A stretch of 45,908 bases of DNA, taken from a virus. Positions 1 to 5,362 of this stretch are shown here, one piece after another (the stretch's first letter is position 1; every line of letters starts with the position of its first letter). The DNA lies in the IMG/VR virus record IMGVR_UViG_3300024428_000005, positions 1 to 45,908 of that record; one strand, 5' to 3'. Below the pieces are notes generated by a model. It was not told where the DNA came from, ran no database searches, and saw nothing but the letters and a program-made list of their open reading frames with translations. A program made the position numbers and the translations under genes.

Positions 1-225
1 TCACTTGTTCAATGAATTCAAAATTCTATCAGCGTCTACACACACAAAGGATGTTGGCAATGCTTTATACTCATCTCTGATTATTCTTTTTAATCCATTA
101 CGATTTTCAACATAAAAATTTTCACAATCTTTTTCAGTCTTGAAAAGAAACTCAAAGACATGAACATCTTCCAACACAACTGCTGTTGTTGGTATGCTAA
201 AAAATGCTATCAATACCCACGACAT
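1..225 (-). CDS. Small protein with N-terminal hydrophobic segment
   Basis: I do not recognise this 74-residue protein. Residues 3-18 are hydrophobic and could be a signal peptide or membrane anchor. The rest is charged and has cysteines near residues 34 and 62, which could pair if exported. The TGA stop lies at the window edge, so the gene is complete. Its ATG overlaps the TAA of the preceding gene (TAATG), which implies translational coupling in the leftward early operon. A small exported or inner-membrane accessory protein is the most I would infer. Confidence 0.6.
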   Translation of the reverse strand: MSWVLIAFFSIPTTAVVLEDVHVFEFLFKTEKDCENFYVENRNGLKRIIRDEYKALPTSFVCVDADRILNSLNK

Positions 226-422
226 TATAGTTCTCCGTCATAGTGCATATCAATTATCTCAGCAATCTTAGTTGTTAAAAATTCATATATTTTTAATTCA
301 TTTAAATCTGCACTCTTATACTCAGCCATTGCTTCTTCAACAAACTTATCAAAAGTTTTCTCAGAAATCTTAGCCGACACCTCATTCATCATGGCAAATT
401 GTTCGCCAATATCTTTACTCAT
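225..422 (-). CDS. Hypothetical early protein
   Basis: Unrecognised 65-residue, mostly helical and acidic protein (many Glu, Ala, Ile, Lys), with no cysteine or membrane segment. A strong Shine-Dalgarno (AGGAGG on the minus strand) sits just before the ATG at 422. It is the second-last gene of the leftward operon and overlaps the next gene by one base. It could be a small host-interacting early protein, but nothing in the sequence names a target. Confidence 0.65.
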   Translation of the reverse strand: MSKDIGEQFAMMNEVSAKISEKTFDKFVEEAMAEYKSADLNELKIYEFLTTKIAEIIDMHYDGEL

Positions 423-471
423 ATCTCCTCCTAAATTCTGTTATCTTCTGTGATATTATCTTAACTTCCAT
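415..471 (-). CDS. Possible 18-residue leader ORF
   Basis: A tiny reading frame starts at an ATG with AGGAG six bases upstream and ends inside the start of the next gene. That next gene's Shine-Dalgarno is encoded by its Arg-Arg-Arg codons. Such an ORF could couple translation of the following gene. The length is too short to judge coding potential, so this is tentative. Confidence 0.2.
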   Translation of the reverse strand: MEVKIISQKITEFRRRYE

Positions 472-485
472 TTACTTTCTCCTGT

Positions 486-785
486 TTAAACAACTTCTTC
501 ATCAGCGTAAGTGTCGGGAAAAAGTTCATCTTCGTCTATTGGATTCCAGTCTTCATCAAGATAAGAGTCCATTGATGACCACTTCCAATCTGTATTATCT
601 AACTCAGGCGTTATTTGTTTTGAAATAAACGTGCCATCTCTTAAGTGAATATGTAGTGTAACCCACTTACCTACTTCAACCTTTTCAATATCTTCAAGTT
701 CAAAGCCTTCGCTTTCAGCAATGGCTTCAATATCCCATGAAAGGGTAGTGTCATACTTTGCTTCTACATATCTAACATCTGTCAT
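486..785 (-). CDS. Very acidic small protein (possible DNA mimic)
   Basis: This 99-residue protein has about 28 Asp/Glu against 7 Lys/Arg, so a net charge near -21 and a very low pI. Aromatic residues (Trp, Tyr, Phe) are spread through it. I do not recognise a family. The composition and its place among early genes with an ArdA homologue suggest a DNA-mimic inhibitor of the Ocr/ArdA kind, but that rests on charge and context alone. The palindrome GTTTAAAC lies between a GAGG ribosome binding site and the ATG. A second copy overlaps the TAA stop. Confidence 0.65.
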   Translation of the reverse strand: MTDVRYVEAKYDTTLSWDIEAIAESEGFELEDIEKVEVGKWVTLHIHLRDGTFISKQITPELDNTDWKWSSMDSYLDEDWNPIDEDELFPDTYADEEVV

Positions 786-787
786 GT

Positions 788-973
788 TTAAACACCTCTT
801 AAATTAAACATATCTTCGGCAACTGCTTCTCGCAATTCAACCTCGTTAAGTCTTGTTACTTCTTCTTGAGAATGTAAATTACTCAATAAGAATTCTCTTA
901 CTTCTTCTAAAGACATTTGTTCTACTGCTTCCCAAACATCTTCCCATACTCTGTCATTTACTTCGTGGCTCAT
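788..973 (-). CDS. Hypothetical acidic helical protein
   Basis: Unrecognised 61-residue protein rich in Glu, Val and Leu, probably all helix with amphipathic periodicity (residues 8-30 and 38-56). No cysteine or transmembrane segment. It follows the 81-residue coiled-coil-like gene with almost no spacer (its ATG overlaps that gene's stop region) and precedes the acidic 99-residue gene, so it belongs to the same leftward unit. Its function is unknown. Confidence 0.6.
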   Translation of the reverse strand: MSHEVNDRVWEDVWEAVEQMSLEEVREFLLSNLHSQEEVTRLNEVELREAVAEDMFNLRGV

Positions 974-974
974 A

Positions 975-1220
975 CTATTCCTCCAATGCTTCTAGTCTTG
1001 TGATTACATCTGCCATTTCATTATTGACCAGTTCTTCTACTTGGCTTTCCATATCATAGAAGTTAGGTCTGTCATTTAGTTCGTATTCATTAGACTCTGA
1101 TAACTCTTTAACTTCTTGTAGTAATTCTTCAAGTTGTTCTATTTCAGTAACAACTCTATCGTCTATATAGTCATCAAGTTTAATTAACTTTCTTAAAAAG
1201 TTAGCTATTTTTTGTTTCAT
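975..1220 (-). CDS. Hypothetical coiled-coil protein
   Basis: Unrecognised 81-residue protein with a short basic N-terminus (residues 1-14) and a long acidic helix rich in Glu and Leu, consistent with a coiled coil. The ATG at 1220 is preceded by GGAG nine bases upstream, inside the conserved leader made of a hairpin and GTTTAAAC. It is the first gene after the promoter at 1281-1309, so it and the genes to its left probably form one transcript under the IR-containing promoter. No function can be assigned. Confidence 0.65.
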   Translation of the reverse strand: MKQKIANFLRKLIKLDDYIDDRVVTEIEQLEELLQEVKELSESNEYELNDRPNFYDMESQVEELVNNEMADVITRLEALEE

Positions 1221-1263
1221 TTATACTCCGTTTAAACACCTTGCTTTTAAATAGGTAGCAAGG
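1221..1263 (-). promoter_or_regulatory. 5' leader element: hairpin, GTTTAAAC, SD
   Basis: On the minus strand a 7-bp stem (CCTTGCT/AGCAAGG, loop ACCTATTTAAA) is followed by one base, then GTTTAAAC, then GGAGTATAA and the ATG at 1220. The leader at 3236-3282 has the identical loop but compensated stem changes, which supports an RNA structure. The loop TTTAAA can pair with the TTTAAA core of GTTTAAAC, giving a possible pseudoknot beside the ribosome binding site. Translational control is inferred. Confidence 0.6.
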
Positions 1264-1280
1264 CTTGACCTATTGAAACT

Positions 1281-1328
1281 ATTATAACATAGTTTAAATT
1301 CTTTTTGTAGCATAAGCATATAGCTTAT
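1281..1328 (-). promoter_or_regulatory. Minus-strand promoter with inverted-repeat operator
   Basis: The -10 is TATAAT (1286-1281) extended by TGT, and the -35 is TACAAA (1309-1304) with a 17-bp spacer. Two base pairs upstream of the -35 lies the inverted repeat ATAAGC-ATATA-GCTTAT (1312-1328). The promoter at 1838-1885 has the same architecture and spacing. A phage or host activator or repressor binding the repeat is inferred. It would drive the genes from 1220 leftward. Confidence 0.6.
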
Positions 1329-1334
1329 AGTTAT

Positions 1335-1832
1335 AAAACAAATCAAGAGTTAAATAAATATCTCAGCTTCTTTGATTGGCTTCGTGCTACTAAGAGTTTC
1401 GAGTTTGAGTCAAGTATTTAAACTGCCTCTTGTTTCCTACGTGCAACGTTGGTATGCCGTTACACTCTCCTTTCACTAGGCTGTTAACCTAATCTATTTA
1501 ACTCTCGAAGAGTAGCAGTTTCTTATACGCTTTCAAGGTGGTTTCAAGTCCTGCTAACTTTGCACCCGATTACCCACTTATTTAATTTAGGTATCACGCC
1601 CACCGAAGTCCAAGCCGTGTCGTTTAAACGTTACACGTTGTCGACTAATCGGAAGTCTTATATCGCCTTTCGGTCTTGCAACTAGACTAGAGGTGTCTTC
1701 ATTATCCCGAGTATCTTGGCTAGAAACTATCCACCTTTTGCGAGGCTTCGCTACAGTCATCTCTCAGGGTCATCGAATGTTTTACACATAACTTCCCGTG
1801 GTTTTTCTATGAAGCATTGCCTCATAGTTATG
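1335..1832 (-). ncRNA. Large structured non-coding RNA candidate (~500 nt)
   Basis: This stretch has no credible ORF and is visibly richer in G+C than its neighbours. A promoter at 1838-1866 points into it. The minus-strand transcript begins with a stem ACATAA (1833-1828)/TTATGT (1791-1786) enclosing a 9-bp hairpin (1827-1807). Other helices I can draw are GCGA/TCGC (1751-1740), CGTGT/ACACG (1637-1616), the long-range CCGATTA (1652-1646)/TAATCGG (1572-1566), an 8-bp hairpin GTGTAACG/CGTTGCAC (1465-1441), and a long-range pair TGCTACT (1517-1511)/AGTAGCA (1391-1385) extended by TTCGAG/CTCGAA. A weak terminator-like stem (1377-1341) with a T-rich tail closes it. Size, phage context and ornate folding recall GOLLD, ROOL and related giant phage RNAs, but I cannot match it to any known family. 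Confidence 0.65.
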
Positions 1833-1837
1833 TAATA

Positions 1838-1885
1838 ATTATATCAAACTTTTTATTGTTTGTGTAGAATAAGTATATAACTTAT
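1838..1885 (-). promoter_or_regulatory. Promoter and operator of the large RNA
   Basis: Extended -10 TGATATAAT (1846-1838), 17-bp spacer and -35 TACACA (1866-1861). The inverted repeat ATAAGT-ATATA-ACTTAT (1869-1885) begins two base pairs upstream of the -35. The start point would be near 1831, where the structured RNA begins. The repeat is a covarying copy of the one at 1312-1328 (C/G pair replaced by T/A), so symmetry rather than exact sequence is conserved. This suits a dimeric regulator or a transcript hairpin. Confidence 0.65.
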
Positions 1886-1887
1886 AG

Positions 1888-2250
1888 TTATATAAACTCT
1901 ACTTGTCTTTCATACTTTTTACTAGCAGTCTTCACTTGCTTTTCTAAGTCAATAGAATAATCATAAAGCTTTTCAACTCCATCATTCCAATTTGTCCAGC
2001 CTAAAAATCCAACACAACATTCGTCTAAATCTCTATGCTCATCTTGTAATGACATATCATAGATGTATACTTTACAATCATCAAAAGCATTGACACCTTT
2101 ATATTTATCTCCTGCCTTTTGGTTAGCACACTTACTTAAATCTCTGGTAAGTTCAACTGCTATATCTCCGTAGCATTCTATTGTGTAATGGTAGTTTCTA
2201 TTCTTTAAAATTTCTCCCATTAAAAATCTAATGTATGGTTTTGCTATCAT
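1888..2250 (-). CDS. Hypothetical early protein
   Basis: Unrecognised 120-residue soluble protein. It has a basic C-terminal third (residues 103-116), several Tyr, and four cysteines including a Cys-Cys pair around residue 78, but no CxxC zinc motif. The ATG at 2250 is preceded by GGGAGTATAAATT, the same ribosome-binding segment used by the neighbouring genes; here it also contains the stop codon of the upstream 34-residue gene. It is the last gene before the large RNA. Confidence 0.65.
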   Translation of the reverse strand: MIAKPYIRFLMGEILKNRNYHYTIECYGDIAVELTRDLSKCANQKAGDKYKGVNAFDDCKVYIYDMSLQDEHRDLDECCVGFLGWTNWNDGVEKLYDYSIDLEKQVKTASKKYERQVEFI

Positions 2251-2253
2251 AAT

Positions 2254-2358
2254 TTATACTCCCGCTATATGCATTGCTATTATAAAAAATATCGGTACTG
2301 GTAAAGCTACCGACATAACCAAAATAAAATCTTTGTTTTGTACTATCCAATCTCTCAT
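2254..2358 (-). CDS. Tiny single-span membrane protein
   Basis: A 34-residue ORF starts with ATG preceded by GTTTAAAC and GGAGTAAAAATT, matching the leaders of adjacent genes. Residues 10-32 are strongly hydrophobic with a Pro-x-Pro kink, so a single transmembrane helix is likely. The TAA stop sits inside the ribosome binding site of the next gene, so the two are tightly coupled. The shared leader is the main evidence that this small gene is real. Function unknown. Confidence 0.6.
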   Translation of the reverse strand: MRDWIVQNKDFILVMSVALPVPIFFIIAMHIAGV

Positions 2359-2380
2359 AATTTTTACTCCGTTTAAACAG
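2359..2380 (-). promoter_or_regulatory. GTTTAAAC-SD leader
   Basis: GTTTAAAC (2371-2378) is followed on the minus strand by GGAGTAAAAATT and the ATG at 2358. The bases just upstream (AAGACT) are shared with the leader of the ardA-like gene at 2887-2910, so the two intergenic leaders are near-identical over almost 30 bases. Confidence 0.55.
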
Positions 2381-2382
2381 TC

Positions 2383-2886
2383 TTAACAATTACTAAAAAC
2401 TGCTACATTATAATCTGATACATCACATACCATGTAATCATATTCTAAATCTCTAGCATGGCTTTCGTAATCAAAATAATTTTTAAGAAAATCATCTTTA
2501 TCTTGAAGCTGTTCGTCTGCCCATTCGTCTGCATATTCTTGAAAGCTACCGTAAGTACCTACATAATTTTCTTCTGCGTTAATTATTAAATCAGTATCTA
2601 ATTCTTCGCCAGTATATTCTGCGTAAGCTAGGATAACTTCATCATCTACCCAACTATCTTTTAAAGCTTGGCAAAAATAATAAAGCTCTTTAAAGTCTGG
2701 ATACTCATTGCTCATATTAGTGCCGTCATAGTCATGTACGGCTACCTCATCAGCGTATTCAGTGGCGACTTGGATAGCATTATTAAACTTTTCAAAGCTT
2801 AGATAATCTGTGGGAGTTATCCAATCTCCAACCATTCTACCCTGATTATATGCTTCTAAAGAAGCTACATATATTTTTATTGTCAT
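2383..2886 (-). CDS. ardA: ArdA-like antirestriction protein
   Basis: 167 residues, the usual ArdA length. ArdA proteins mimic bent B-DNA with a line of acidic side chains and block type I restriction-modification enzymes in the cytoplasm. Visible family signatures are the N-terminal IYVASLEAYNQGR (residues 5-17), the AVHDYDG segment (about 49-55), the YVGTYGSFQEYADE region (about 108-121) and the FDYESHARDLE segment (about 138-148). The protein is very acidic, as the mimic fold requires. It has a GTTTAAAC-GGAG leader and lies in the early arm, so it would be made soon after entry, when incoming DNA is still open to restriction. Confidence 0.87.
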   Translation of the reverse strand: MTIKIYVASLEAYNQGRMVGDWITPTDYLSFEKFNNAIQVATEYADEVAVHDYDGTNMSNEYPDFKELYYFCQALKDSWVDDEVILAYAEYTGEELDTDLIINAEENYVGTYGSFQEYADEWADEQLQDKDDFLKNYFDYESHARDLEYDYMVCDVSDYNVAVFSNC

Positions 2887-2910
2887 AATTTATACTCCGT
2901 TTAAACAGTC
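2887..2910 (-). promoter_or_regulatory. GTTTAAAC-SD leader of ardA-like gene
   Basis: GTTTAAAC (2899-2906), then GGAGTATAAATT, then the ATG at 2886 on the minus strand. It is one of the best-conserved members of the leader set at 1220, 2358, 2886 and 3235. Confidence 0.55.
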
Positions 2911-2911
2911 T

Positions 2912-3235
2912 TTAATTTTTCCAAAGCTTTTCTTTCTTCAAAAGCTTTTTAACTTTCTTGTTAAAGTTTTTAGTTGGCTTAGTGATATATCTTCGCAAAT
3001 CTTTCTTTGCTAATCTTACATGATAAGGAATAATATTCTCATCAGTAAAGAAGTAAAAGCTGTCAAAGTAATCAGTAATTGCTCCATTAATTTCAACATC
3101 TTTTATCATTGCTACTAACTTATTGCCACTAAAAATAAAGTTAATACCATGCTCAAAATAAGCTCTATAGTTTCTAGTATCGTGAGGTAAAAACCCCCCG
3201 CCCTCAAGTTTAATGTTATCTTTTGTTATTGTCAT
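2912..3235 (-). CDS. Hypothetical basic-tailed early protein
   Basis: Unrecognised 107-residue protein. Residues 1-75 look like a compact alpha/beta domain with many aromatics; residues 76-107 are strongly basic (Lys/Arg clusters), consistent with nucleic-acid or membrane-surface binding. The ATG at 3235 follows the second copy of the hairpin and GTTTAAAC leader. It lies between the SprT-like and ArdA-like genes. No family or function can be assigned. Confidence 0.65.
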   Translation of the reverse strand: MTITKDNIKLEGGGFLPHDTRNYRAYFEHGINFIFSGNKLVAMIKDVEINGAITDYFDSFYFFTDENIIPYHVRLAKKDLRRYITKPTKNFNKKVKKLLKKEKLWKN

Positions 3236-3282
3236 AATTTTATATTCCGTTTAAACGCCCTGTTTTTAAATAGGTAACAGGG
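3236..3282 (-). promoter_or_regulatory. 5' leader element: covarying hairpin, GTTTAAAC, SD
   Basis: Minus-strand stem CCCTGTT/AACAGGG with loop ACCTATTTAAA, one base, GTTTAAAC (3249-3256), then GGAATATAAAATT and the ATG at 3235. Compared with 1221-1263, the 11-nt loop is identical and the stem differs at two positions, both compensated on the opposite arm. Both copies also share the AGGTYAAG segment before the stem. No promoter is evident between this leader and the upstream gene, so it probably acts within a polycistronic RNA. Confidence 0.6.
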
Positions 3283-3296
3283 CTTAACCTTTTAAC

Positions 3297-3911
3297 TTAA
3301 CAATCTATTTCTAAACTATCACTCCCACAACCATTGCAAATAGTGTTTGCCATCATACCTATATTTTTTCTGCTTGTTCGGTATGAAAAGTTACACTCAG
3401 TACAAGATACTTTTAGCATTCTGGTGCTTTGCTTCTTGCGTTTGTGTATCTGCAATTCATTATGCGGGTACAGTCCAATATCTTTTACAATATCTTTTAT
3501 AGTTTGCGTTAACTCATCTCCTGCACAAGCATAACGCATTTGACTCGAGCCGTTTAAACCTACCGCTAAACAGATTTTTCTAAACCCTGCACCGTGTCCG
3601 CTTTTGTTATCATCAACCGCATGAACTAATTCATGGGCTAAAGTGTCAATGACTTGTTCGCTATCGTCAACCGTTGGCATAATCATAATCTCGTTGATGT
3701 TTGCCTTGCTCCAACTTCTTGGCACACATTGCCCTAGCGTTTTCTTATTTTTATCAGCCGTACCCAATGCCCATGAGCAAGATATTTTAACTTCTGGGAT
3801 TTCATATCCCGACTGTTTAAACACTCTCTCGTTGAGTTCGTCTTTTGCCTTTTGTAAATACTCCTCACGTGTACCGTTGAAAAGTTTATTTTGTATCATT
3901 AAGTTCTGCAT
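3297..3911 (-). CDS. SprT-like zinc metalloprotease
   Basis: 204 residues with the SprT/Spartan arrangement. The metalloprotease motif HELVH is at residues 93-97, with a further histidine in the GHG segment (H106) as probable third zinc ligand. A C-terminal zinc ribbon has two CxxC pairs (CTEC and CNGC, about residues 169-198). Family members cleave DNA-bound or crosslinked proteins; bacterial SprT roles are poorly defined. The ATG at 3911 has GGAG five bases upstream, and that sets the start. In this early arm it could remove host proteins from DNA or mature phage proteins, which is inference. Confidence 0.82.
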   Translation of the reverse strand: MQNLMIQNKLFNGTREEYLQKAKDELNERVFKQSGYEIPEVKISCSWALGTADKNKKTLGQCVPRSWSKANINEIMIMPTVDDSEQVIDTLAHELVHAVDDNKSGHGAGFRKICLAVGLNGSSQMRYACAGDELTQTIKDIVKDIGLYPHNELQIHKRKKQSTRMLKVSCTECNFSYRTSRKNIGMMANTICNGCGSDSLEIDC

Positions 3912-3956
3912 AAATGCTCCGTTTGTTAAGTTATTTGTTAAGTGTATAGGTTTTTT

Positions 3957-3982
3957 AAAGTTAGTCCATACTTCCTAACTTT
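3957..3982. other. 8-bp hairpin upstream of the SprT-like gene
   Basis: AAAGTTAG (3957-3964) and CTAACTTT (3975-3982) flank a 10-base loop. On the plus strand a T-run follows, so it would terminate rightward transcription; on the minus strand it would lie in the 5' leader of the SprT-like gene. No rightward gene needs a terminator here, so a leader hairpin or processing site is equally likely. Confidence 0.35.
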
Positions 3983-3993
3983 TTGTTATATGC

Positions 3994-4077
3994 TTATTCC
4001 TCCCCGTCTTGATATTTTTTTTCAATTAAAAATACTACTGTCATAGAAAATATAAAAAGAAATATAAACTCTAGCAT
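3994..4077 (-). CDS. Tiny single-span membrane protein (27 aa)
   Basis: A short ORF starting at 4077, a few bases after the stop of the preceding gene, with a G-rich segment (GGGGG) upstream. Residues 3-18 are almost entirely hydrophobic and residues 19-27 charged, a typical one-helix micro-membrane protein. Length prevents any firm call. It is one of at least four such micro-proteins in this window. Confidence 0.35.
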   Translation of the reverse strand: MLEFIFLFIFSMTVVFLIEKKYQDGEE

Positions 4078-4079
4078 TT

Positions 4080-4400
4080 TTAACCCCCGTTCCTAACTAA
4101 GTTTCCATCACAATTGTGAACCATTGAACGCTTAACTTTTGCCGTTACTTGGTTCTGTCTTTCAGCTTTTACTATTGTACCTTTTCCGTTGATGGCTTGT
4201 CCGATGTTGTTCTCACGTCTAACCTTTTCTAAGTTTATGAAACCTTTGAAAGTCAATCTCATTTCTTCGTTATGATTTCCTGCCCTAACTTTAAACCTAT
4301 CAATAGTTCCAGTCGCTTTGTGCATAACAATGAAATAACCATTGTTTTTAAGTACATCAAATTCCCTAGCATTATATTTTAGTTTATTGATTGTAGCCAT
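4080..4400 (-). CDS. Hypothetical basic protein
   Basis: Unrecognised 106-residue basic protein with a beta-rich N-terminal half and a Lys/Arg-rich C-terminal half, suggestive of nucleic-acid binding but without a nameable motif. A run of six G precedes the ATG at 4400 and probably serves as ribosome binding site. It directly follows the 76-residue coiled-coil gene with one base between, so the two form the start of the leftward operon. Confidence 0.6.
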   Translation of the reverse strand: MATINKLKYNAREFDVLKNNGYFIVMHKATGTIDRFKVRAGNHNEEMRLTFKGFINLEKVRRENNIGQAINGKGTIVKAERQNQVTAKVKRSMVHNCDGNLVRNGG

Positions 4401-4401
4401 A

Positions 4402-4632
4402 TTATTTGCCCCCCTGTAATAATTTTAATTCTTTTTCTAAAGCTTCTATTTCTCCCCCAACTCTAAGGACAGCATAGATTCTATTCTGAAGCTTATCAAC
4501 ATTTTCTTTGCTTGAATCTTCTTGCATTCTTTTAACATCTTTATTGAATACTTTAGAAGCCATTCTCAAGTCAGTTTCAAGAATCAGTATAGACTCTTTA
4601 AGTGCTGTGATTTTCATTTTTTTTGTCGCCAT
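4402..4632 (-). CDS. Hypothetical coiled-coil protein, first leftward gene
   Basis: 76 residues from the ATG at 4632, chosen because ACGGAG lies eight bases upstream; the frame is open further upstream but without a binding site. The protein is a predicted long helix with Lys/Glu/Leu periodicity and no cysteines. It is the first gene downstream of the leftward promoter at 5334-5362, separated from it by the origin-like region. A GTTTAAAC copy lies about 30 bases upstream (4662-4669). Function unknown. Confidence 0.6.
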   Translation of the reverse strand: MATKKMKITALKESILILETDLRMASKVFNKDVKRMQEDSSKENVDKLQNRIYAVLRVGGEIEALEKELKLLQGGK

Positions 4633-4739
4633 AGTAAAAACTCCGTAAATTATGGAAACAAGTTTAAACCATAGGTTTTGAAAGCACAATCAAAAAGTGA
4701 ATAAATTAGTAAATCCAAATATCCTTAGATTAAAAAGTT

Positions 4740-5220
4740 ATATAGCTTATAAAGTTCTTGACATTCACAGAACCGTTGAAAAGTTTTATTTCGATATAAA
4801 CCTTAACAAATATAAAACGGCTCTTAGAATGGTTCTATTTAGTTCGGGTAGTTTAAACGCTTTCAAAGTTTGTGAAGTAGCCATAGCCCCTTATAAAGTG
4901 TTGAAAAGTAAACTCTATAAACTTTACAAGGTTTCTGATATTTCATTAACTAGATTTTATAAACTTTATAAAGTTTTCAAAGCTTAGAAAGGTTTTATAA
5001 AGTTCACAAAGATTTCACATAACTCACTTGCAAAACTTTATAAAGTGTGATAGGGAAATCCTTATTCCTAAAGGTTATAAGACTTGCAAAGTTTGAGAAG
5101 TTTAGTTATAAGGGGGTGGGCAGGATGTACATGGGGGGAGGGGGTATATATATATAAAACTCATACATTTCTACCCAGTTAAGGTATTAACCAGATGCCC
5201 TAAACTTTATAAAGCTTTAT
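4740..5220. repeat. AT-rich iteron region, possible replication origin
   Basis: No gene is credible from 4633 to 5426. The segment is packed with variants of CTTTATAAAG: a 16-bp perfect palindrome (AAACTTTATAAAGTTT, 4961-4976), ACTTTATAAAGT (5035-5046), CTTTATAAAG (5205-5214), and half-sites TATAAAG near 4753, 4892 and 4996. Clustered palindromic iterons between divergent arms suit an origin or a regulator-binding array. A plus-strand frame here encodes only the repeats (Tyr-Lys-Leu-Tyr-Lys-Val units) and I treat it as spurious. Confidence 0.5.
5112..5144 (+). other. G-tract cluster (possible G-quadruplex)
   Basis: Four guanine tracts (GGGGG, GGG, GGGGGG, GGGGG) in 33 bases, with loops of 1, 12 and 1 nt, followed at once by a (TA)n run. 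This is exceptional in DNA of about 33 percent G+C. It could fold as a G-quadruplex on the plus strand and, with the adjacent TA tract, mark a melting or replication-start site. Confidence 0.5.
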
Positions 5221-5242
5221 AATAAAACTAACACTAATTATA

Positions 5243-5327
5243 TAATAAAAAACCCTGTACGTTGTACAAGGTTTTAAAAGCTCTATAGGGATATGTTATT
5301 CTATAGGTATGCACCGGGGTGGCATAC
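5243..5327 (-). ncRNA. Short terminated leader / small RNA
   Basis: Starting about 7 bases after the leftward -10, the transcript opens with a hairpin GTATGC/GCATAC (5327-5307). Two self-complementary CTATAG boxes follow (5306-5301 and 5288-5283). It then reaches a strong hairpin AAAACC-x-TTGTAC type (5275-5249) followed by TTTTTT (5252-5247), a rho-independent terminator. So a roughly 80-nt RNA, or an attenuator upstream of the leftward operon, is expected. Readthrough would supply the genes from 4632 leftward. Confidence 0.5.
5249..5275 (-). terminator. Intrinsic terminator or attenuator, leftward
   Basis: Stem of 6 plus 5 base pairs with one mismatch and a GTT/AAC triloop; the minus-strand side runs directly into six T. 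On the plus strand the stem is followed by TTTT then A-rich sequence, so the leftward direction is the better terminator. Confidence 0.55.
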
Positions 5328-5333
5328 AAGTAT

Positions 5334-5362
5334 ATTGTACACTTTTTTTCAACGTTTGTCAA
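5334..5362 (-). promoter_or_regulatory. Leftward sigma70 promoter
   Basis: On the minus strand: TTGACA (5362-5357), a 17-bp spacer, and TACAAT (5339-5334), 11 of 12 consensus bases. The start point is predicted near 5327. It is back-to-back with the rightward promoter at 5390-5418. Confidence 0.75.

Noticed and set aside
1335-1832. Assigning the large RNA to GOLLD, ROOL, RNase P, tmRNA or a group I intron
   Set aside because: I could not find the signature segments of any of these by eye; size and context alone do not justify a name.
3334-3978. Plus-strand ORFs opposite the SprT-like gene
   Set aside because: The minus-strand protein has clear zinc-protease motifs; the opposite frames are shadows with hydrophobic antisense composition.
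4697-4987. 96-residue plus-strand ORF in the gene-free hub
   Set aside because: Its protein is mostly repeats (YKLYKV) generated by the TATAAAG iterons, has no ribosome site, and lies in DNA better read as an origin-like repeat array.
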